NCBI GenBank assembly: GCA_046756985.1
Contig: JBHHXG010000029.1
Location: 1-20,320, forward strand
Source: JBHHXG01 sp046756985
GTDB taxonomy: Bacteria > Pseudomonadota > Zetaproteobacteria > Mariprofundales > Mariprofundaceae
Direction of reading: 5' to 3'
DNA: 20,320 nt
The notes under the pieces are model-generated. The model saw only the letters and a list, made by a program, of their open reading frames with translations. It searched no databases and was not told where the DNA came from. Below are positions 16,781 to 20,320 of this stretch, in pieces. Within the stretch, counting starts at the first letter, position 1; every line of letters begins with the position of its first letter. The translations under genes and the position numbers were made by a program.

Positions 16781-16827
16781 ACAGGTAAGGATATTTGTAA
16801 TAAGCAATAACGTTAACGGGGGGAGCA

Positions 16828-18474
16828 GTGTCTGAGTTAAGCAAGAGCAAAGCGTGGCAAGCGCTCAAGCATCACCAGAAGGAACTGTCCCGAACTCATA
16901 TGCGCGACCTTTTTAACGAAAACCCGTCGCGCTTTGACACATTCTCGATTTACTTTGGCGACATCCTTCTGGATTACTCCAAGAATATTATTACCGATGA
17001 AACAAAGGCCCTGCTGATTGACCTAGCCCATGAAACCGGCGTGTCGGAAGGTATCCGGCGCATGTTTGCGGGTGAAAAAATCAATAACACAGAAGATCGG
17101 GCAGTGCTGCATGTGGCGCTGCGCAACCGCTCCAATTACCCCATTCATGTGGACGGACAGGATGTGATGCCGGATGTGAATGCGGTACTGGAGAAGATGC
17201 GGGTGTTCGTCGAAGACGTGCGGGAGCGACGGTGGTTGGGATGTACGGGCAAGCCGATCACCGATATTGTCAATATCGGCATTGGTGGCTCCGACTTGGG
17301 ACCGGTCATGGTCTGTGAAGCGCTCAAGCCGTTTGCCAAGGAAGGGTTGAATGTGCATTTCGTTTCCAATGTGGACGGTACGCAGGTTGTTGAGACGCTG
17401 AAGGGCTTAAGCCGCGAAACCACACTGTTTGTCATCGTATCGAAAACCTTCACCACGCAGGAAACGATTACCAATGCAAAGACCGCACGCGACTGGTTTC
17501 TGACCCGTGGTGGTACGAAAGGGGCGGTTGCCAAGCACTTTGTCGCTGTGTCAACGAATGCCAAGGCGGTGGCAAATTTCGGCATTGATACTGAACATAT
17601 GTTCGAGTTCTGGGACTGGGTCGGCGGACGCTATTCGCTGTGGAGTGCTGTAGGCCTTTCCATTGCACTGTATCTTGGTATGGGTTGCTTCGAGAAGCTG
17701 CTCGCCGGCGCACATGCCATGGATGAGCATTTCAAAAGCGAACCGCTGGAAGAGAATATGCCGGTGATCATGGCGTTGCTCGGCGTCTGGTATAATAATT
17801 TCTGGGGCGCCGATTCCCATGCGATCCTGCCTTATGACCAATACATGCACCGCTTTCCGGCTTATTTCCAGCAAGGGGATATGGAGAGCAATGGCAAGCG
17901 GGTGACGCGCGATGGACATGTCGTCGATTATTCAACAGGGCCGATTATCTGGGGTGAACCAGGCACCAATGGTCAGCATGCCTTCTACCAGCTTATCCAT
18001 CAGGGAACAAAGCTGGTACCGACCGACTTCCTGGCCCCGATCGACACCAAAAACCCGATCGGGCAGCACCATGCGATTCTGCTTTCTAATTTCTTCGCCC
18101 AGACCGAGGCGCTGATGCGCGGCAAGAGCGAGGATGAGGTGCGGGTAGAGCTAACTAAGGAGGGGATGAGTGGAGATGCCTTGGAAGCAGCGATACCTCA
18201 CCGGGTTTTTCCTGGCAACAAACCAAGCAATTCCATTATGTTCCAGAGACTTACGCCGGAGACGCTTGGCACCCTGATCGCCCTGTATGAACACAAGATA
18301 TTTGTGCAAAGTCTGATATGGAACATCAATGCTTTCGACCAGTGGGGGGTGGAACTGGGCAAGCAATTGGCCAGGAGAATTCTGCCCGAGCTGATGTTTG
18401 ATGATGAGGTTAGCAGCCACGATGTATCCACCAATAGCCTGATCAATCATTACAAGTCCCACCGCAGGGAATAG
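16828..18474 (+). CDS. pgi: Glucose-6-phosphate isomerase
   Basis: Phosphoglucose isomerase, 548 aa, very close in length and sequence to the E. coli enzyme. It interconverts glucose 6-phosphate and fructose 6-phosphate. The sugar-phosphate binding GIGGSDLGP (151-159) and SKTFTTQET (205-213), signature one DWVGGRYSLWSAVG (263-276), catalytic Glu353 (DMESNG) and His384 (NGQHAFYQ), and signature two FDQWGVELGK (503-512) ending in catalytic Lys512 are all intact. The start is GTG at 16828 with a G-rich run just upstream; its spacing is shorter than usual. It follows the cyclase gene by 47 bases on the same strand, so the two may share a transcript. It joins the glycogen genes to the phosphofructokinase and Calvin genes. 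Confidence 0.98.
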   Translation: MSELSKSKAWQALKHHQKELSRTHMRDLFNENPSRFDTFSIYFGDILLDYSKNIITDETKALLIDLAHETGVSEGIRRMFAGEKINNTEDRAVLHVALRNRSNYPIHVDGQDVMPDVNAVLEKMRVFVEDVRERRWLGCTGKPITDIVNIGIGGSDLGPVMVCEALKPFAKEGLNVHFVSNVDGTQVVETLKGLSRETTLFVIVSKTFTTQETITNAKTARDWFLTRGGTKGAVAKHFVAVSTNAKAVANFGIDTEHMFEFWDWVGGRYSLWSAVGLSIALYLGMGCFEKLLAGAHAMDEHFKSEPLEENMPVIMALLGVWYNNFWGADSHAILPYDQYMHRFPAYFQQGDMESNGKRVTRDGHVVDYSTGPIIWGEPGTNGQHAFYQLIHQGTKLVPTDFLAPIDTKNPIGQHHAILLSNFFAQTEALMRGKSEDEVRVELTKEGMSGDALEAAIPHRVFPGNKPSNSIMFQRLTPETLGTLIALYEHKIFVQSLIWNINAFDQWGVELGKQLARRILPELMFDDEVSSHDVSTNSLINHYKSHRRE

Positions 18475-18490
18475 GAACATCCGGGGGCAT

Positions 18491-18523
18491 CGCAGGACGC
18501 CTGTCTGGCGGGCATTTCCTGCG
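18491..18523 (+). terminator. Stem-loop downstream of pgi
   Basis: CGCAGGA (18491-18497) pairs with TCCTGCG (18517-18523), and CGCC (18498-18501) can pair with GGCG (18507-18510) inside. It begins 17 bases after the pgi stop. No T-run follows directly, so termination would be weak or factor-dependent. A second short repeat, CCGCCT (18541-18546) with AGGCGG (18556-18561), lies just downstream. Function is inferred from position only. Confidence 0.35.
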
Positions 18524-18579
18524 ACAGATGTGAAAAATTTCCGCCTCCGCTCTGTAGGCGGGTATGCTAATATGAGAAT

Positions 18580-19257
18580 ATGAACGGACAGGTGAGTACA
18601 ACCGGGAAAAGTGCCAAATGGATGCCGCTGCCCTTGATAGCGGTGATTCTGATAATTTTTTCGGCATGTGGGTGTGAAACAGACGGTGGGCTGCCGACTT
18701 CTGGTCATAATACAGGGAATGGGCCTGCTGAAGTAAATCGTATTGGGCCAGATACTGAATCAGGCAGCCAGGCCCCGGTTATTGCTCCGACCACTGCTTC
18801 TGAAATTTCAAATCAGGCGGACACATTACCACAGCTGGGCGATACGAAGCATACAGTCGCAACAGTGTCTAAAAAGAGCGCTGACAAAGCAGCGTCAACG
18901 TCCGCGAGCAGTAAGCTAATACCTGAGACGGATGAAAGAGAGGCATCAGACGCAGAAGAGGCCAAGTCAGGCCCGGCCCTTGATATGGATACGCTTGTCG
19001 AACGCCTGAAACAGACAAAAGCGATTGGTGTTTTTACAAAGCTTGCCATTCGCAATGATGTGGTGGATCTGGTTGATCTGATTAATGATTACCGGCGGAA
19101 ATCACTGCTTAAGGCTAAACTTGAATATATAAAGGCACGTTTTGACGGACTGTTTCTGAAGATTGTGGCGCTGCTGGAAAATGATCCCGTCTTGTCGAGG
19201 GATATTTATCTGGCCCGCGATACGATCTGGAAGAGTCTATTGGAGGTGAAGGCATGA
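18580..19257 (+). CDS. Putative lipoprotein with C-terminal helical domain
   Basis: A 225-aa protein I do not recognise. The N-terminus has a hydrophobic segment (about 16-28) ending in FSAC, a permitted lipobox that would lipidate Cys30; Cys32 is also possible. Residues 33-133 are low-complexity, rich in Ser, Thr, Ala, Gly and acidic residues, and look like a flexible linker. Residues about 135-225 look compact and helical: LDMDTLVERLKQTKAIGVF, then segments with IRNDVVDLVDLINDYRR and RFDGLFLKIVALLENDP. No catalytic motif is evident. The ATG at 18580 has only a weak GAG upstream; GTG 18592 is an alternative start. It is 105 bases after pgi and overlaps the next gene by ATGA, so those two are co-translated and may work together at the envelope. 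Confidence 0.7.
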   Translation: MNGQVSTTGKSAKWMPLPLIAVILIIFSACGCETDGGLPTSGHNTGNGPAEVNRIGPDTESGSQAPVIAPTTASEISNQADTLPQLGDTKHTVATVSKKSADKAASTSASSKLIPETDEREASDAEEAKSGPALDMDTLVERLKQTKAIGVFTKLAIRNDVVDLVDLINDYRRKSLLKAKLEYIKARFDGLFLKIVALLENDPVLSRDIYLARDTIWKSLLEVKA

Positions 19258-19511
19258 AAATTAAATTACTGCTCGCCGTATTGATGATATTTGCATGGAT
19301 TCCGCCTGCCCCGGCTGTGACACTTGCCGAGGATATTGCGACAACGATTATGTTGCGTGGGCATTCCTGCGGTGGCAGGCAGGTTACACAGGTCAGTGAG
19401 CGAGAGGACGCAAAAGGCAATAAGACAATCCGGGCAACTTGTCCAAACGGAATCCGCTACCTTATCAAAGTCAGCAATGACGGGCGCGTAAGAGTCAAGC
19501 CACTGCGCTAA
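19254..19511 (+). CDS. Small exported protein with two cysteines
   Basis: An 85-aa protein with a clear signal peptide: MKIK, a hydrophobic core (5-16), then PAPA with probable cleavage near residue 21. The mature part of about 64 residues has exactly two cysteines, Cys39 (GHSCGG) and Cys63 (RATCPNG), which could form a disulfide in the periplasm, and a basic C-terminus (VRVKPLR). I do not recognise a family. The start overlaps the preceding lipoprotein stop in ATGA and has a very good GGAGGT site upstream, so it is a real, probably well-translated gene. It ends 23 bases from the convergent aldehyde dehydrogenase gene. Function is unknown; partnership with the lipoprotein is inferred from the overlap. 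Confidence 0.75.
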   Translation: MKIKLLLAVLMIFAWIPPAPAVTLAEDIATTIMLRGHSCGGRQVTQVSEREDAKGNKTIRATCPNGIRYLIKVSNDGRVRVKPLR

Positions 19512-19534
19512 GACTAAATCCTTGTTCACTGGCT

Positions 19535-20320
19535 CTAGCTAGGTTTGCGCAGAATGATCAGTTTTTCCTCACTCATTTCCAGCATTGCGGAGCGTATGCC
19601 TTCACGCCCGAGCCCGGAATCCTTGGTGCCACCATATGGCATGTGGTCGACGCGCAGTGTCGGAAAATCATTGATGACGATACCGCCGGCTTCGATTTCT
19701 TCTGTTGCCGCATGAATGGTGCGCAAATCATGGCTGAATACCGCAGCCTGCAGGCCAAACGGTGAATTATTGATGCGTCTGATGGCTTCATCTGTATCGC
19801 TGACCGGCGTGACGGTGACCAGCGGCGCAAACACTTCCTTGCAGCAGACCAGCATGGCATCATGAACGTGAGTTAATACAGTTGGTTCGATAATCTGACC
19901 ACAACCCTCACGCAGACGCCTGCCGCCACAGGCAATGACAGCGCCGTCAGCGACAGCCTCTTCAATCCAGGCCATGACCCGATCCGCATCCTGTGCGCTA
20001 ATGAGCGGGCCAGTGATGGTGCCAGCGTCGCGCGGATCACCTGCTTTGGTTGCTTTAGCTGCGGTAACCAGCTTGTCAGTAAAGGTATTGTAAACTTCTT
20101 CATGCACATAAATGCGCTGCACGGCGATGCAGGACTGGCCGGCCTGGGCAAAACCGCCGAGAGTAAGTCTTTCAGCAGCCCAGTCCAAATCTGCGGATGC
20201 ATCCACATAGCTGCCGGAATTGCCACCCAATTCCAGTGTGACACGTTGCTTGTGAGCCATCTTTTTCAACGCCCAGCCGGTTTCAGCACTACCTGTGAAA
20301 CTGAGCATTTTGATCCGCTC
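19535..20320 (-). CDS. NAD(P)-dependent aldehyde dehydrogenase, partial
   Basis: The C-terminal 261 residues of an aldehyde dehydrogenase superfamily enzyme, which oxidises an aldehyde to a carboxylate with NAD(P). The frame is open to the window edge (it begins ERIKMLSFTGS), so the N-terminal half or so lies outside. The general-base glutamate is in ELGGNSG (visible residue 30) and the catalytic cysteine in AGQSC (visible residue 64). The cofactor/tail motifs KEVFAPL and PYGGTKDSGLGREG are present. The ATG at 20308 is internal to the conserved FTGS region and is not the start. Overall it looks like the broad lactaldehyde/succinate-semialdehyde group, but the substrate cannot be fixed without the rest of the protein. 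It converges on the small exported protein gene and begins a separate minus-strand unit. Confidence 0.92.
   Translation of the reverse strand, partial: ERIKMLSFTGSAETGWALKKMAHKQRVTLELGGNSGSYVDASADLDWAAERLTLGGFAQAGQSCIAVQRIYVHEEVYNTFTDKLVTAAKATKAGDPRDAGTITGPLISAQDADRVMAWIEEAVADGAVIACGGRRLREGCGQIIEPTVLTHVHDAMLVCCKEVFAPLVTVTPVSDTDEAIRRINNSPFGLQAAVFSHDLRTIHAATEEIEAGGIVINDFPTLRVDHMPYGGTKDSGLGREGIRSAMLEMSEEKLIILRKPS

Noticed and set aside
18541..18561. CCGCCT/AGGCGG repeat next to an A/T run, resembling a minus-strand terminator
   Set aside because: No minus-strand gene reads into it; the nearest, the aldehyde dehydrogenase, stops at 19535. The stem is only six bases.

Overview
The window is a dense block of central-carbon genes from a Gram-negative bacterium, most likely a proteobacterium. 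The Shine-Dalgarno sites are strong, the GC content is moderate, there are lipoprotein and exported-protein signals, and Pgi closely resembles the E. coli enzyme. Transketolase, GlpX-type fructose bisphosphatase, Pgk, Gap and class II aldolase lie together as in cbb-type clusters of autotrophs. With a pyrophosphate-type phosphofructokinase and a glycogen module, this suggests an autotroph or methylotroph. A zetaproteobacterium (Mariprofundus-like) is my guess from gene content only. No RuBisCO or phosphoribulokinase is visible.

Layout: (1) 1-8033, minus strand, in transcription order: an inositol-monophosphatase-family phosphatase, glpX, tkt, gap, pgk, pyk, and the first 25 codons of a class II aldolase cut by the window edge. 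The gap-pgk interval carries two strong stem-loops; pyk abuts pgk (TAA then GTG). (2) 8138-12606, plus strand: PPi-type phosphofructokinase, an exported chalcone-isomerase-like protein, and an alpha-glucan phosphorylase. (3) 12634-15020, minus strand: glycogen synthase and a ROK glucokinase joined by an ATGA overlap. (4) 15158-19511, plus strand: an FHA-GAF-adenylate cyclase, glucose-6-phosphate isomerase, an unrecognised lipoprotein, and a small exported protein joined to it by an ATGA overlap. (5) 19535 to the right edge, minus strand: an aldehyde dehydrogenase lacking its N-terminal part.

How they work together: GlgA makes glycogen-type glucan and GlgP degrades it to glucose 1-phosphate. 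The ROK kinase rescues free glucose, and Pgi links glucose 6-phosphate to fructose 6-phosphate. PPi-PFK (reversible in known relatives) and GlpX set the flux between fructose 6-phosphate and fructose 1,6-bisphosphate. Aldolase, Gap, Pgk and Pyk complete the lower route, and Tkt connects to the pentose phosphate or Calvin cycle. Tpi, phosphoglycerate mutase, enolase, phosphoglucomutase, GlgC and GlgB are absent here. The cyclase, divergent from glgA and upstream of pgi, is the only evident signalling gene.

No gene-free stretch exceeds 300 bases; the longest is the 186-base gap-pgk interval. I saw no tRNA, rRNA, CRISPR, insertion sequence or origin. The least explained items are the lipoprotein/small-protein pair, the exported chalcone-isomerase-like protein within the sugar cluster, the gap-pgk stem-loops, and the glgA/cyclase divergent region with a perfect-arm dyad.
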